Positions 35,201-44,326 of a stretch of 64,000 bases of DNA are shown here, piece by piece (position 1 is the stretch's first letter; every line of letters starts with the position of its first letter). Under the pieces are notes generated by a model. That model was not told the origin of the DNA. It was given only the letters and a program-made list of their open reading frames with translations, and ran no database searches. The stretch is from contig JAYRVH010000007.1 in assembly GCA_041918615.1 (NCBI GenBank), forward strand, positions 124,001-188,000. The letters are read 5' to 3'. A program made the translations under genes and the position numbers. This DNA comes from JAEUJM01 sp041918615 (GTDB taxonomy: Bacteria; Actinomycetota; Acidimicrobiia; Acidimicrobiales; DATDAH01).

Positions 35201-37878
35201 GCCGCCGCGATGCTCGACGGCCGCTCGAACTCGCCGTCGCCCGTGCCGGGACCGCCCCATCCGGGGCCGTAGACGTTGCCCGAGATCACGTCGACACGCT
35301 CGTTCCAGGCATCGACCACGTAGGCGGTGCCGTCGGGGCCGACGGCGACGTCGGCCGGGGAGCAGACGCCGGGCTGGTTCGGCGGGACCCGCTCCTCGTT
35401 CCAGTAGACCTCCGGCTCGCCGGTGGCGCTGAAGCGCTGGATGCGCCCCAGCGGGCACTCGGTCACGTACACGTCGCCGTTCGGCGCGACCGCGACGCCC
35501 GACGGCTCGGCAACCTGCCCGACCGCGGTGCCGGGCGGCCCCCAGCCCGCCTCGAACACACCGTCGCCGCTGAAGCGCTGCACCCGGGGCGTATCTGGAT
35601 AGGACCGCGTGCCAGCCAGGTGTACGTCGCCGTCGGCGGTCGCGGTGAGCGTGATCTCCTGGGTGCTCAGGACGCTGTTGCCAGACGGTCCGATGGGATC
35701 GCCGTCGAGCAGCGCTGTGGGCGACGGCCACCACTCCCGAACCCGGATCGGGGCGCCGAACGCGGCCACGTCGACGGCGTATGGATCGCTGGCGACCGGG
35801 CCGAGCTCGTTCGACTGCAGAATGACGGTGGCGGTGAAGCGACCGGCGTCGGCCGACGTCGGCTGGTGGGTGCAGTCGTACGTGGCCCGATCCTGCACCG
35901 CTATGTCGGGCAGCGAACGGGCACAGTCGACCACCGCACCGGCGGTGGTGGTGAGCCCGGTGAGGGGCAGGCCGCCCAGGTTGTCGACGGCGACGTGGTA
36001 GTGGATCGTGGCGCCGGCGACCACGTCGGTCTCGTCGGACCTGACCGTCACCTGAGCGAGCGGCCCGCTGGGGTAGGCGTACTGCACGATGCGGTCGAGT
36101 CGGGGCCACTCGTTGTCGGGGTACACGTCGGCGACATGGACGTTCCCCGCACTGACGGCGAGGCCCGCGGGGCAGTCCAGGTGACCGTCGCCCTCGGTCC
36201 CCCAGGACGCCACGGCCGTGCCGGTGGGGGAGAACTGCACCACCCGATCACGGCGGCAGTCACCCACGAACACGTCGCCGGTGGGGCCGACGGCCACCGA
36301 GTCGGCGCGGTCGGTGTCGGGTGTGCCGCCCACCGGGGGAACGTCGGGCAGGCGCCACGCCACCACGAAGATGCCACCGGCGTCGAAGCGCTGGATGCGC
36401 AGGTCGCCGCCGCTGCTGTTGACGTCGGCGACGAAGGCGTTGCCGACGTCGTCCACCGCCATCCCCCGCAGGAAACGGAACTGCCCGTCGGCCGACCCGG
36501 CCGTCCCCCAGGCCCGCACGAGGGCGCCGCCCGCGTCGAACTCCTGGACGCGCTTGTTCCCAGCGTCGGCCACGTGGACGTGGCCGCCACCGTCGATGCC
36601 GAGCCATGAGGGTCTCCGGAACTGGCCCTGGCCCGTGCCGGTGCCGCCCCACGACCCGAGATGCCGGCCATCGGGCGCATAGCGCTGGACGCGGTCGTGA
36701 CCGGTGTCGGCAACGTACACGTCACCGTTCGGGCCCACGGCCACGCCCACGGGATCGAGCAGGTGACCGTCGGCGTTGTCGGCACCCGCCCACTCGCGAA
36801 GGAAGGTGCCGTCGGGCGCGAACACCTCGATCCGGTCGGCGGTCTCCTCGGCCACGTACACGTTCCCCGACGCGTCCATGGCCACACCGTTGGGGCGCTG
36901 CACCCGTCCGGGCAGCAGCCGCGTCCCCCACGTCGCCTCGAACACGCCACCGGCCGAGAACCGCTGCACCCGCTCGTTCCCCGAGTCGGCCACGAACACG
37001 TCGGCACCGGCGGGGTCCACCGATATCCCGAGGGGCGGCACCAACTGGCCCGGCAACGTGCCCTCGCGCCCCCACGAGCGGACGAAGACGCCGGCGGCGC
37101 CGAACTGCTGCACACGGTCGACATCGGCGGCGTAGACCGACCCGTCGGTGCCGGTGGCCATGCCGGTAATCGAGCCGAACTGGCCGTCGGCGCTACCCGT
37201 GCTCCCCCACTTCCGCACGAAGGCGCCGGCTGCGCTGAACTGCTGTACGTCGTCGCGGGTCCTGTCGCCCACGTAGACGTCGCCGGTCGCGCCGACCGCG
37301 ACGGCGGACGGATCGCGGAACCTCCCGTCGGTGGTGCCCGAACTGCCCCACGCTTGCAGGAACGTGCCGGTCGCGCTGAAGCGGCTGATGCGGTCGTTGG
37401 TGGCGTCGGCCACGTAGACGTCGCCCCCCGCGGCGATCGCCAGCGCGGCCGGGCTGGTGGGCAGCGTGCCCGCCGCGGTCCCGCACGAGCCCCACGCGCG
37501 GACGCTGGCGCCGGCCGGTGTGTACTCAGCGACCCCGCACTGGCGCAGCACGCGCACGTTCCCATCGGCGGGCGACACCGCGACCCCGGAAGCGGTGGTG
37601 GCCACCGTCCACCGGCGCAGGTAGGCGCCGTCGCGGTCGTACACCTGCACCGCGTCCCGCTCCGTGTCCAACACGAACACCTCGCCCGCGGCACTCACCG
37701 CCACACCGGACGGTGCCCGCAGGTCGGCGTCGGTGGCCTCCACCGTCCCCCACGCACGCACGAACTGGGGAGGTTGCGCCGCGGCGGCAGGGGACGGGTC
37801 GACCACGACCAGAGCGCCCGCAAGCAGCACCCCCGCGAGGGCCACGGCTCTCCGACGCCTGATACCCCGTCCACTCAC
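32206..37878 (-). CDS. Large secreted NHL-repeat protein with CARDB/DUF11-like and carboxypeptidase-regulatory-like repeats
   Basis: Protein of 1,890 residues. A Sec signal peptide (basic MSGRGIRRRR, hydrophobic core, AAAA-type cleavage site near 33) is followed by three blocks of NHL/six-bladed propeller repeats (about 38-600, 715-1010 and 1125-1385). The blocks carry the repeated pattern GDVYVADxxxxRVQRF. They are separated by DUF11/CARDB-like beta domains (about 605-710, 1015-1120 and 1390-1490). The C-terminal 400 residues hold four carboxypeptidase-regulatory-like repeats (DGSGEPVAGAMVVALR pattern), two sharing a 24-base exact DNA match. No membrane anchor or sortase signal is seen, so it is probably exported freely or bound to the surface. 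The role is unknown; adhesion or surface structure is plausible. Confidence 0.85.
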   Translation of the reverse strand: MSGRGIRRRRAVALAGVLLAGALVVVDPSPAAAAQPPQFVRAWGTVEATDADLRAPSGVAVSAAGEVFVLDTERDAVQVYDRDGAYLRRWTVATTASGVAVSPADGNVRVLRQCGVAEYTPAGASVRAWGSCGTAAGTLPTSPAALAIAAGGDVYVADATNDRISRFSATGTFLQAWGSSGTTDGRFRDPSAVAVGATGDVYVGDRTRDDVQQFSAAGAFVRKWGSTGSADGQFGSITGMATGTDGSVYAADVDRVQQFGAAGVFVRSWGREGTLPGQLVPPLGISVDPAGADVFVADSGNERVQRFSAGGVFEATWGTRLLPGRVQRPNGVAMDASGNVYVAEETADRIEVFAPDGTFLREWAGADNADGHLLDPVGVAVGPNGDVYVADTGHDRVQRYAPDGRHLGSWGGTGTGQGQFRRPSWLGIDGGGHVHVADAGNKRVQEFDAGGALVRAWGTAGSADGQFRFLRGMAVDDVGNAFVADVNSSGGDLRIQRFDAGGIFVVAWRLPDVPPVGGTPDTDRADSVAVGPTGDVFVGDCRRDRVVQFSPTGTAVASWGTEGDGHLDCPAGLAVSAGNVHVADVYPDNEWPRLDRIVQYAYPSGPLAQVTVRSDETDVVAGATIHYHVAVDNLGGLPLTGLTTTAGAVVDCARSLPDIAVQDRATYDCTHQPTSADAGRFTATVILQSNELGPVASDPYAVDVAAFGAPIRVREWWPSPTALLDGDPIGPSGNSVLSTQEITLTATADGDVHLAGTRSYPDTPRVQRFSGDGVFEAGWGPPGTAVGQVAEPSGVAVAPNGDVYVTECPLGRIQRFSATGEPEVYWNEERVPPNQPGVCSPADVAVGPDGTAYVVDAWNERVDVISGNVYGPGWGGPGTGDGEFERPSSIAAAPDGSVYVLDAGNHRVQRFDAHGAFLGAWGSVGAGNGQFGDGATDLAVDASGRVFVADSGNRRVQVFSGEGGFLAKFSERTDHVAAAERDDGSVHVYTYPESGSLSDGTADGVIREWVFTGGPVVVATLTPSVTRAVVGATVQYRVDIANRGPAPLTGVTLDGAGLSGCTDPVADIAPGATRTTTCTFVPDVGDTGRHHQRVVVDGAEIAPVHSNNTGVEVLRARLAQIGSPGSGAGQFNAPKGVAVTWGGDLFVADCGNNRVQHLTTDGLFVDQWGTAGTGNGQFDCPVDVAVRGGDVLVLDRGNRRVQQFTRDGDFERAWSTHTTAPGLPTSIDVDDDANVYVVDSEAATEGEPCTIIDGIPYCTVIPPGGNNRVRRFGPDGTFLADWGGYPVRYQLRGLWITSDGALLMANGRLAGVEAATLTGSTRTSWPTGLTPTDLAVEVDGNVWTTQSGSVSVWTGGGFPLATYPVQGATGITVDQDNAYVTTSQGTVVKLGVPDPGVSVVVSADEASVAPGQLVHFHVTVANTGNQDLTGVVVSGGPAAGCEGPVANIGPASSRVVDCTYTATVGDVGVLSRSATVDSAETTAVTSNPVEVVVDGASIVGQVVEDGSGDPVAGAYVVALRPDTLGLVGGTVADGSGQYTLPVAAGEYLLEFVDPSGAHRFEWFDDQWNPADFGVLTRVVVTAHQVAIADAGLARTGGDLAGTLTDDTSGDPVAGAYAVALRNGTPAGRATTNGSGQYRIVGLRPGAYTVVFVDPSAGHRPEFHPDSPVPTEAMPVTVTAGDATSVDAALAANAPAPAAGDVHGTVTEDGSGEPVAGAMVVALRSSDLGLVGATLTGADGTYTLPVPAGSAYLEVADPAGNHRFEWFDDQPDPASFGMLTQVMPGSTADAGVAPTTGTIAGAVTETGTGAPIGGAWVVAVGATGIRGVATNPDGTYTLAGLSPGPYTVVSVDPTGHHRLEFYDDHHTPNTATPVAVTAVAAATVNVTLDPS

Positions 37879-37969
37879 GCCAGTCCCCCTTCGGTGGACG
37901 GCCTCTGCCTCAGCCCGCCACGGACATCACGGTAATGCGCCGATGGCGCGACGCGACCGGCGCCGCCGA

Positions 37970-39373
37970 TCAGCTCCGCCCGCGGTAGGTGGCGCGAGCG
38001 CCGACGGCCTCTTTGTTGAGGCGCTTGGAGAGGTGCAGGCCCTCGAGGATCAACTCGACCGCTCCGGCGAGGGCGGCGGGCGACTCGTCGTCGGTGAGCC
38101 GACGAACTGGGTCGCGCAGCGCGGGGATGGACGTGACCAGCTGGGCGTAGTCGTTGGCGCCCACGTCCTCGCCGGCGTTCACGACCGTGCCCTCGTCGAA
38201 CGCGTCGAGCACGCCCCGCAGCTCGTCGATCGCGAAGCGGTCCTTGAACACGGTGAGCACCGCGGCCTTCATCAGCTGCTCGACGATCTGGGCGTCGCGG
38301 CCCTCTTCGATCGCCTCGATCTCGACCTTGCCCGCGGTGGACGAGGCCAGCGCCTCGAGGTCGCTGACCCGGGGCACCACGTCGGACTCGCCGAGACGGA
38401 GCGCACGTCGGGTGGCGTTGGCCACCAGGGTCTCCTCATTGGAGACGGTGAGCCGCACCGACACGCCGGACGCCTGGTTGATGTGAGGGCTCTGGCGGGC
38501 CAGGTGGCTGATGGTGGCCACGATCTCGGTCATGTACTCGGGCACACTCACCCGCACGCCCGCCACGTCGAAAGGCCGGGCCTCCTGGGCGGCGATGGCT
38601 ACCTCGGTCTCGACGTCGAGCGGGTAGTGGGTGCGGATCTGGGCGCCGAAGCGGTCCTTCAGCGGAGTGATGATGCGCCCCCGGTTCGTGTAGTCCTCGG
38701 GGTTGGCCGACGCGAACAACATGACGTCGAGCGGTAGCCGGATCTTGTAGCCCCGCACCTGGATGTCGCGCTCCTCGAGCACGTTGAGCAGGCCCACCTG
38801 GATGCGCTCCGACAGGTCGGGCAGCTCGTTGATGGCGAAGATGCCGCGGTTCGTGCGGGGCACCAGCCCGTAGTGGAGGGTGAGCTCGTCGGACAGATAG
38901 CGGCCCTCGGCCACCTTGATGGGATCGACCTCACCGATGAGATCCGCGATCGACGTGTCGGGCGTGGCCAGCTTCTCGCCGTATCGGGTGTCGCGGTGCA
39001 CCCACTCGATGGGCGTGTCGTCACCGTGCTCGGCGACCAGGTCGCGGGCGTGCTTCGACACCGGAGCGTACGGGTCGTCGTTGATCTCGGAGCCGACGAC
39101 GATGGGCATCCACTCGTCGAGCAGACCGGTGAGCGAGCGGATCATGCGGGTCTTGGCCTGGCCCCGCTCGCCGAGGAAGATCACGTCGTGGCCCGCCAGC
39201 AGCGCGTTCTCGAGCTGGGGCATCACCGTCTCCTCGTAGCCGAGGACCGACGGGAACAACGCCTCACCGGCGGTGATCCGGGCGACGGCGTTTCGCCGCA
39301 CCTCGTCCTTGACGGGCACGGACTCCCATCCGGCATCGCGGAGCTGACCGATGGTTGCGGGGCGGGACGACAT
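37970..39373 (-). CDS. MoxR/magnesium-chelatase-like AAA ATPase
   Basis: Protein of 467 residues. The AAA core starts near 35; Walker A is GERGQAKT (68-75), with Ala where most have Gly before the Lys. The rest of the core shows IFAINELPDLSERIQVGLLNVLEERD with Walker B, and the sensor-1 motif MLFASANPEDYTNRGRII. A helical lid follows. The ChlI/MoxR group works with VWA proteins; the VWA gene at 27581-29668 is the likely partner, separated here by about 8 kb. No sigma-54-interaction GAFTGA motif is present, so it is not an enhancer-binding protein. It is divergent from the GH2 gene. Confidence 0.82.
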   Translation of the reverse strand: MSSRPATIGQLRDAGWESVPVKDEVRRNAVARITAGEALFPSVLGYEETVMPQLENALLAGHDVIFLGERGQAKTRMIRSLTGLLDEWMPIVVGSEINDDPYAPVSKHARDLVAEHGDDTPIEWVHRDTRYGEKLATPDTSIADLIGEVDPIKVAEGRYLSDELTLHYGLVPRTNRGIFAINELPDLSERIQVGLLNVLEERDIQVRGYKIRLPLDVMLFASANPEDYTNRGRIITPLKDRFGAQIRTHYPLDVETEVAIAAQEARPFDVAGVRVSVPEYMTEIVATISHLARQSPHINQASGVSVRLTVSNEETLVANATRRALRLGESDVVPRVSDLEALASSTAGKVEIEAIEEGRDAQIVEQLMKAAVLTVFKDRFAIDELRGVLDAFDEGTVVNAGEDVGANDYAQLVTSIPALRDPVRRLTDDESPAALAGAVELILEGLHLSKRLNKEAVGARATYRGRS

Positions 39374-39433
39374 CGGCCCAAGTTACCGGGGACCCGCTCG
39401 GCCGCGGCGGTCGACCCCATTACCCTCTGCGTC

Positions 39434-41587
39434 TTGACGCAGAACCTCTCCGGCACCTGGCGGGCGGCGATCGCTGACGAGGCGCTGCGCCGCTCGTTCA
39501 CCACCGACGGGTTCGCGGACGACGGGTGGGAGGCGATCGAGGTGCCCGGGCACTGGTCGTCCACGCCCGCGTTCACCGGCGCCGACGGGCCGCTCCTGTA
39601 CCGCCGGTCGTTCGACACCGCTCGACCCGAGGACGACCGTCGCTCATGGCTGGTGCTCGACGGCCTCTTCTACCAGGGCGACGTCTGGCTCGACGAGGGT
39701 TACGTCGGCGCCACCGAGGGCTACTTCTTCCACCACACCTTCGAGGTGACCGAAGCGCTCCGGGCGCGCTCCGAGCATTCGCTCGCGCTCGAGGTCGTCT
39801 GCGCGCCACAGACCGACAAGGCGGCCAAGCGCAACCTCACCGGCGTGTTCCAGCACTGGGACTGCCACGATCCCGACCGCAACCCGGGTGGCATCTGGCG
39901 CCCGGTGCGACTGGAGGAGACGGGCCCCGTCCGCCTCCGACGACCCCTCGTGGTCTGCCGGGACGCCAGCGAGGCACAGGCCACGCTGGCCGTGGCGGTC
40001 GTGATCGACACCGAGGAGGCGCGGAGCGTCGAGGTCCGCACCACCGTCTCGTCGCCCGACGGCGGCGCCACGTTGGTCGATCAACGGGCCGACCACCCGC
40101 TGGCGGCGGGCGAGAACCAGGTCGAGTGGACCGTCGCGGTGCCGAACCCGGCACGGTGGTGGCCCTGGTCGCTCGGTGACCAGCCGCTGCACGACGTGAC
40201 CATCGAGGTCCGCACCGCGGACGGAGCAGTCAGCCACGAGGTGACCCGACGAATCGGACTGCGGTCGGTCGAGCTGCGCAACTGGGTCTGCCACGTCAAC
40301 GGTGAGCGGATCTTCCTCAAGGGCTCCAACCAGGGGCCCACGCGCCAGGCACTCGCGGAAGCCTCGGCCGCGGACCTCGCCGGCGATGTCACGCTGGCCC
40401 GCGACGCCGGGCTCGACTTCCTGCGCCTGCATGCCCACATCAGCCGCCCCGAGCTCTACGACGCGGCCGACGAGACCGGCCTGCTGCTGTGGCAGGACCT
40501 CCCCCTCCAGTGGGGTTACGCCAGGGGCGTGCGGAAACAGGCGGTGCGTCAGGCCCGCAAGGCGGTCGAGCTGCTCGGCCACCACCCGTCGGTGGCCATC
40601 TGGTGCGGGCACAACGAGCCCATGGCGATCGACATCGACGCAGCAGCCCTGGCGAATCCGGCCGAGGCGCGCAAGCTCGCCCTCCGGAGCCTCGTCGCCC
40701 AGGAGCTGCCGACCTGGAACCGGTCGATCCTCGACCGGTCGATCAAGCGGGCGCTCCGCCGGAGCGACCCGTCACGACCGGTGATCGCCCATTCGGGGAT
40801 GCTTCCCCACCTGCCCCAGCTCGACGGCACCGACACCCACACCTACTTCGGCTGGTACTTCGGCGACGAGCGCGACTTCCCCGCGCTTCTGCGACGCATC
40901 CCTCGCCTGGCCCGCTTCGTCACCGAGTTCGGCGCCCAGGCCGTGCCGACGACGGCTGACTTCTGCCAGCCCGAGCGATGGCCCGACCTCGACTGGGAGG
41001 GTCTGGGTCGCACCCACAACCTCCAGAAGAGCGCCTTCGACCGATACGTGCCACCCGCCGACCACGACGACTTCGACGCCTGGCGCGACGCCACCCAGCG
41101 CTACCAGGCAGTGGTGATCAAGCACCACATCGAGGCTCTCCGCAAGCTGAAGTACCGGCCGACGGGCGGCTTCGCGCAGTTCTGCTTCGCCGACGCCCAC
41201 CCCGCGGTCACCTGGAGCGTGCTCGGCCACGACCGCGCCCCGAAGGCGGGGTTCGACGCGCTGGTCGAGGCCTGTCGGCCGGTCATCGTGGTCTGTGAGC
41301 GCCCACCGGCGTCGGTGCGGCCGGGCGACCGCCTCACCCTCGACATCCATGCCGTGTCGGACCTGCACCGACTGGTGAGGGGCGCCCGGGTACGAGCCAC
41401 CGTCTGCTGGCCCGGCGGCGAGGAGTCGTGGGCCTGGCAGGGCGACCTTTCCGCCGACGAGTGCACCCGCATCGGGGCGCTCGACCTCGAGGTGCCCGAC
41501 GCCCCCGGGGCGCTGACCATTGGCCTCGCCCTGGGCGCCGGAGACCTCGACGAGGTCACCAACCAGTACGAAACCGTCATCGGCTGA
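39434..41587 (+). CDS. Glycoside hydrolase family 2 (beta-mannosidase-like)
   Basis: Protein of 717 residues from a TTG start (LTQNLSGTW). The N-terminal jelly-roll sugar-binding domain (about 1-170) contains FDTARPEDDRRSWLVLDG and HWDCHDPDRNPGGIWRPVRL. An Ig-like domain and the TIM barrel follow, with acid/base E395 in WCGHNEP and nucleophile E498 in FVTEFGAQ. This layout and the FLRLHAHI motif fit GH2, most like exo-beta-D-mannosidases or glucosaminidases. No signal peptide is visible. The TTG lacks a clear ribosome-binding site, but the upstream frame runs back through the MoxR gene and cannot be coding. The true sugar is unknown. Confidence 0.83.
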   Translation: MTQNLSGTWRAAIADEALRRSFTTDGFADDGWEAIEVPGHWSSTPAFTGADGPLLYRRSFDTARPEDDRRSWLVLDGLFYQGDVWLDEGYVGATEGYFFHHTFEVTEALRARSEHSLALEVVCAPQTDKAAKRNLTGVFQHWDCHDPDRNPGGIWRPVRLEETGPVRLRRPLVVCRDASEAQATLAVAVVIDTEEARSVEVRTTVSSPDGGATLVDQRADHPLAAGENQVEWTVAVPNPARWWPWSLGDQPLHDVTIEVRTADGAVSHEVTRRIGLRSVELRNWVCHVNGERIFLKGSNQGPTRQALAEASAADLAGDVTLARDAGLDFLRLHAHISRPELYDAADETGLLLWQDLPLQWGYARGVRKQAVRQARKAVELLGHHPSVAIWCGHNEPMAIDIDAAALANPAEARKLALRSLVAQELPTWNRSILDRSIKRALRRSDPSRPVIAHSGMLPHLPQLDGTDTHTYFGWYFGDERDFPALLRRIPRLARFVTEFGAQAVPTTADFCQPERWPDLDWEGLGRTHNLQKSAFDRYVPPADHDDFDAWRDATQRYQAVVIKHHIEALRKLKYRPTGGFAQFCFADAHPAVTWSVLGHDRAPKAGFDALVEACRPVIVVCERPPASVRPGDRLTLDIHAVSDLHRLVRGARVRATVCWPGGEESWAWQGDLSADECTRIGALDLEVPDAPGALTIGLALGAGDLDEVTNQYETVIG

Positions 41588-41600
41588 GCCCGGGCCACCA

Positions 41601-41625
41601 TCGGCCGGATCGCCATCCGGACCGA
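41601..41625. terminator. Hairpin between convergent GH2 and tetR genes
   Basis: CCGGAT-CGCC-ATCCGG, extended by TCGG/CCGA with one bulged A, gives a 10-pair stem. It lies 14 bases past the GH2 stop and 29 bases before the end of the tetR gene, so it could end transcripts from both sides. There is no T-run. Confidence 0.45.
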
Positions 41626-41653
41626 CCTCGGGCCGCGCCGCGCTCGGTGGCGG

Positions 41654-42280
41654 TCAGCGGCGATCGGTCGTCGCCAGCGCGCCCGCGATCAGGTTGCGGA
41701 GGGCGGCTCCGTAGGTCTCGACCGAGATCTCGGGATCGAGCCGGCGGGTGACGCCCAGCCCCGCAAGCGTGGCCAGGAACACGTCGACGGGCGTCCCGAT
41801 GCGGTCCGGGTCGACCTCGATACCGCTGACCCGGGCGAGCTCGGCGGTCACCAGCTGCGCGACGAGCGCTCGGTTGGCTCGGTAGGGCTCTCGGGACGCG
41901 GCCGCGGTGGCCGCCGTGCTGGCCGCTTCCACCAGGAACTCGGCGTAGGCGCTCAGGTGCCGGTCGGACTCGCCGCCCAGGGTGGCCACCCAGTCGGACA
42001 CCAGGTCGATCCACACGTCGAGGTCGCTGACGCCCTCGAGCGCGGCCACCAGCTCGCGCAGCCCGCGCAGCGACCACTCCTGGCGGACCGCCTGGAAGAG
42101 GTCGGCCTTGGACGCGAAGTTGGCGTAGACCGCGCCCTTGGTGAGGTCGGCGTCGGCGGCGATCTGGGCGAGCGAAGTCCCGAAGTAGCCGTCCCGTTCG
42201 AACCGTTGTCCGGCGGCATCGAGCAGGCGCTGCCTCGTCCGCTCCTGTGATGCCGCCCGAGAGGAAGCACTTACGGCCAC
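41654..42280 (-). CDS. TetR/AcrR-family transcriptional regulator
   Basis: Regulator of 208 residues from the GTG I chose (a longer frame adds a Cys/Arg-rich, unconserved N-terminus). The DNA-binding domain at about 13-60 has RQRLLDAAGQRFERDGYFGTSLAQIAADADLTKGAVYANFASKADLF, an excellent TetR match. The C-terminal ligand domain is helical (LDVWIDLVSDWVATLGG; MDATP-like tail absent). It is divergent from sdhA across about 285 bases and convergent with the GH2 gene. The ligand and targets are unknown; control of sdhAB is possible but unsupported. Confidence 0.85.
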   Translation of the reverse strand: MAVSASSRAASQERTRQRLLDAAGQRFERDGYFGTSLAQIAADADLTKGAVYANFASKADLFQAVRQEWSLRGLRELVAALEGVSDLDVWIDLVSDWVATLGGESDRHLSAYAEFLVEAASTAATAAASREPYRANRALVAQLVTAELARVSGIEVDPDRIGTPVDVFLATLAGLGVTRRLDPEISVETYGAALRNLIAGALATTDRR

Positions 42281-42565
42281 GTTGCACCATCCCGGAAGGG
42301 GGTCGGGTACCCGATCGCAACACGATGTCCGCCGATCGGCGTCCAACGCCCCCCTCGAGATCGGGTTCGAGGGCGAGACCCCCGCGATCGGCCGTTCTGG
42401 CGACGTCCTGAGTCATTCCCCGAACACGCCGCCGACCTGACGGGCCCGGCGGAGCGGGCGGTGGACGATGCCCGACCCTCCGACAGGTCACCCGAGGAAG
42501 GTGGGCGGCGGCCTCCGCAGCCACCCAATGCGGTGCATTCAGGTGACGCGTGGAAAAGTGGCGGC

Positions 42566-44326
42566 GTGAAAGTCCATCACCACAGCTACGACGCGGTGAT
42601 CGTCGGCGCCGGCGGCGCCGGCCTCCGCGCCGCCATCGAGGTCGCGGGCACCTGCAGCGTCGCGGTGCTCACCAAGCTCTACCCCACCCGCTCACACACG
42701 GGCGCGGCGCAGGGCGGCATGTGCGCCGCCCTCGCCAACGTCGAGGACGATTCGTGGGAGTGGCACGCGTTCGACACGGTGAAGGGCGCCGACTACCTCG
42801 GCGACCAGCCGGCGATCGACGTGATGTGCCGCGAGGCCATCGACGCCGTGATCGAGCTCGAGCACTTCGGGCTGCCCTTCAACCGCACTCCCGACGGCAA
42901 GATCGACCAGCGCCGCTTCGGCGGCCACACCCGCAACCACGGCGAGGCACCGGTGCGCCGGGCCTGCTACTCGGCCGACCGCACCGGCCACATGATCCTC
43001 CAGACCCTCTTCCAGCAGTCCGTGAAGCGTGGGGTCAACTTCTTCAACGAGTTCCTCGTGCTCGACATCGCCTTCACCGACGACCCCGACAGCGACACCG
43101 GCAAGCGCGTGTCCGCGGTCGTCGCCTACGAGATGGCGACCGGCGACCTGCACGTGTTCCAGGCCAAGGGTGTGCTGTTCGCCTCCGGCGGGTTCGGCCG
43201 CATGTTCAAGGTCTCGTCCAACGCCGTCAGCATGACCGGTGACGGCCCGGGCCTGCTGCTGCGGCGGGGCATTCCCATGCAGGACATGGAGTTCTTCCAG
43301 TTCCACCCCACGGGCATCTACAAGCTCGGCATCCTGCTGTCCGAGGCCGCCCGTGGCGAGGGCGGCATCCTGCGCAACAAGGACGGCGAGCGGTTCATGG
43401 AGCGCTACGCCCCGACGGTGAAGGACCTCGCACCCCGCGACATGGTGTCGCGCTCGATCATGACCGAGATCCTCGAAGGTCGCGGCTGCGGCATCCACGG
43501 CGACTTCGTGCACCTCGACCTCACCCACCTGCCGCCCGAGCAGATCGACGCCAAGCTGCCCGACATCAGCGACTTCGTCAGGACCTACCAGGGCATCGAG
43601 CCGAAGACGGACCCGATCCCCATCCAGCCCACCGCCCACTACGCCATGGGCGGCATTCCCACCAACGTCGACGGCCAGGTGGTGGTCGACGACCAGAACA
43701 CCGTGATGCCCGGGCTCTACGCCGCCGGCGAGTGCGCCTGCGTCTCGGTGCACGGCGCCAACCGCCTCGGCACCAACTCGCTGCTCGACATCGTGGTGTT
43801 CGGCCGTCGTGGCGGAAAGGACCTCTCGCGCTACGTGAACAGCGTGGGCATGCCCGACCTGGCCCCGGGGGCCGAGCGGGACGTGGCCGCCCGGATCGAC
43901 AAGCTCAAGGCGGGCAAGGGCACCGAGAACTACGCCGACATACGCACCGCCCTGCAGGAGGACATGACCAAGGACGCGACGGTCTTCCGCACCGACGCCA
44001 CCCTCGCCCACGCCGAGGGCACGGTTGCCGACCTCAAGGGCGCCTACGAGGACGTGGCCATCCAGGACAAGGGCGAAACGTTCAACTACGACCTCACCGA
44101 GGCGCTCGAGGTGAGCTACCTGCTCGACCTCGCCGACGTGACGGTGAAGAGCGCCCGTGCCCGCACCGAGAGCCGCGGCGCCCACGCCCGCGACGACTAC
44201 ACCGCCCGTGACGACGCCGAGTGGATGAAGCACACGCTGGCGACCTTGAACGACGACGGCTCGATCACCCTGTCCTACAAACCGGTGATCGGTGGCCGCT
44301 ACGAGCCGATGGAGCGTAAGTACTGA
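42566..44326 (+). CDS. sdhA: Succinate dehydrogenase flavoprotein subunit
   Basis: Flavoprotein of 586 residues. The FAD-binding start has DAVIVGAGGAGLRAAIEVA; the covalent-FAD His lies in TRSHTGAAQGG; FHPTGIYKLGIL and EAARGEGGILRNKDGERFM form the active-site region; HGANRLGTNSLLDIVVFGRR is near the C-terminal third. It oxidises succinate to fumarate in the TCA cycle and passes electrons to SdhB. I chose a GTG next to the first conserved residues; an earlier frame from 42461 looks uncharged with homology. The stop overlaps the sdhB start by one base (TGATG). No sdhC or sdhD is upstream. Confidence 0.95.
   Translation: MKVHHHSYDAVIVGAGGAGLRAAIEVAGTCSVAVLTKLYPTRSHTGAAQGGMCAALANVEDDSWEWHAFDTVKGADYLGDQPAIDVMCREAIDAVIELEHFGLPFNRTPDGKIDQRRFGGHTRNHGEAPVRRACYSADRTGHMILQTLFQQSVKRGVNFFNEFLVLDIAFTDDPDSDTGKRVSAVVAYEMATGDLHVFQAKGVLFASGGFGRMFKVSSNAVSMTGDGPGLLLRRGIPMQDMEFFQFHPTGIYKLGILLSEAARGEGGILRNKDGERFMERYAPTVKDLAPRDMVSRSIMTEILEGRGCGIHGDFVHLDLTHLPPEQIDAKLPDISDFVRTYQGIEPKTDPIPIQPTAHYAMGGIPTNVDGQVVVDDQNTVMPGLYAAGECACVSVHGANRLGTNSLLDIVVFGRRGGKDLSRYVNSVGMPDLAPGAERDVAARIDKLKAGKGTENYADIRTALQEDMTKDATVFRTDATLAHAEGTVADLKGAYEDVAIQDKGETFNYDLTEALEVSYLLDLADVTVKSARARTESRGAHARDDYTARDDAEWMKHTLATLNDDGSITLSYKPVIGGRYEPMERKY

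Noticed and set aside
37970..39373. Reading the AAA protein as a sigma-54 enhancer-binding protein
   Set aside because: No GAFTGA motif, no receiver and no Fis-type HTH are visible; the MoxR/ChlI assignment fits better.
38873..39433. Upstream part of the GH2 frame
   Set aside because: It runs antisense through the MoxR-like gene; homology begins only after the TTG at 39434.
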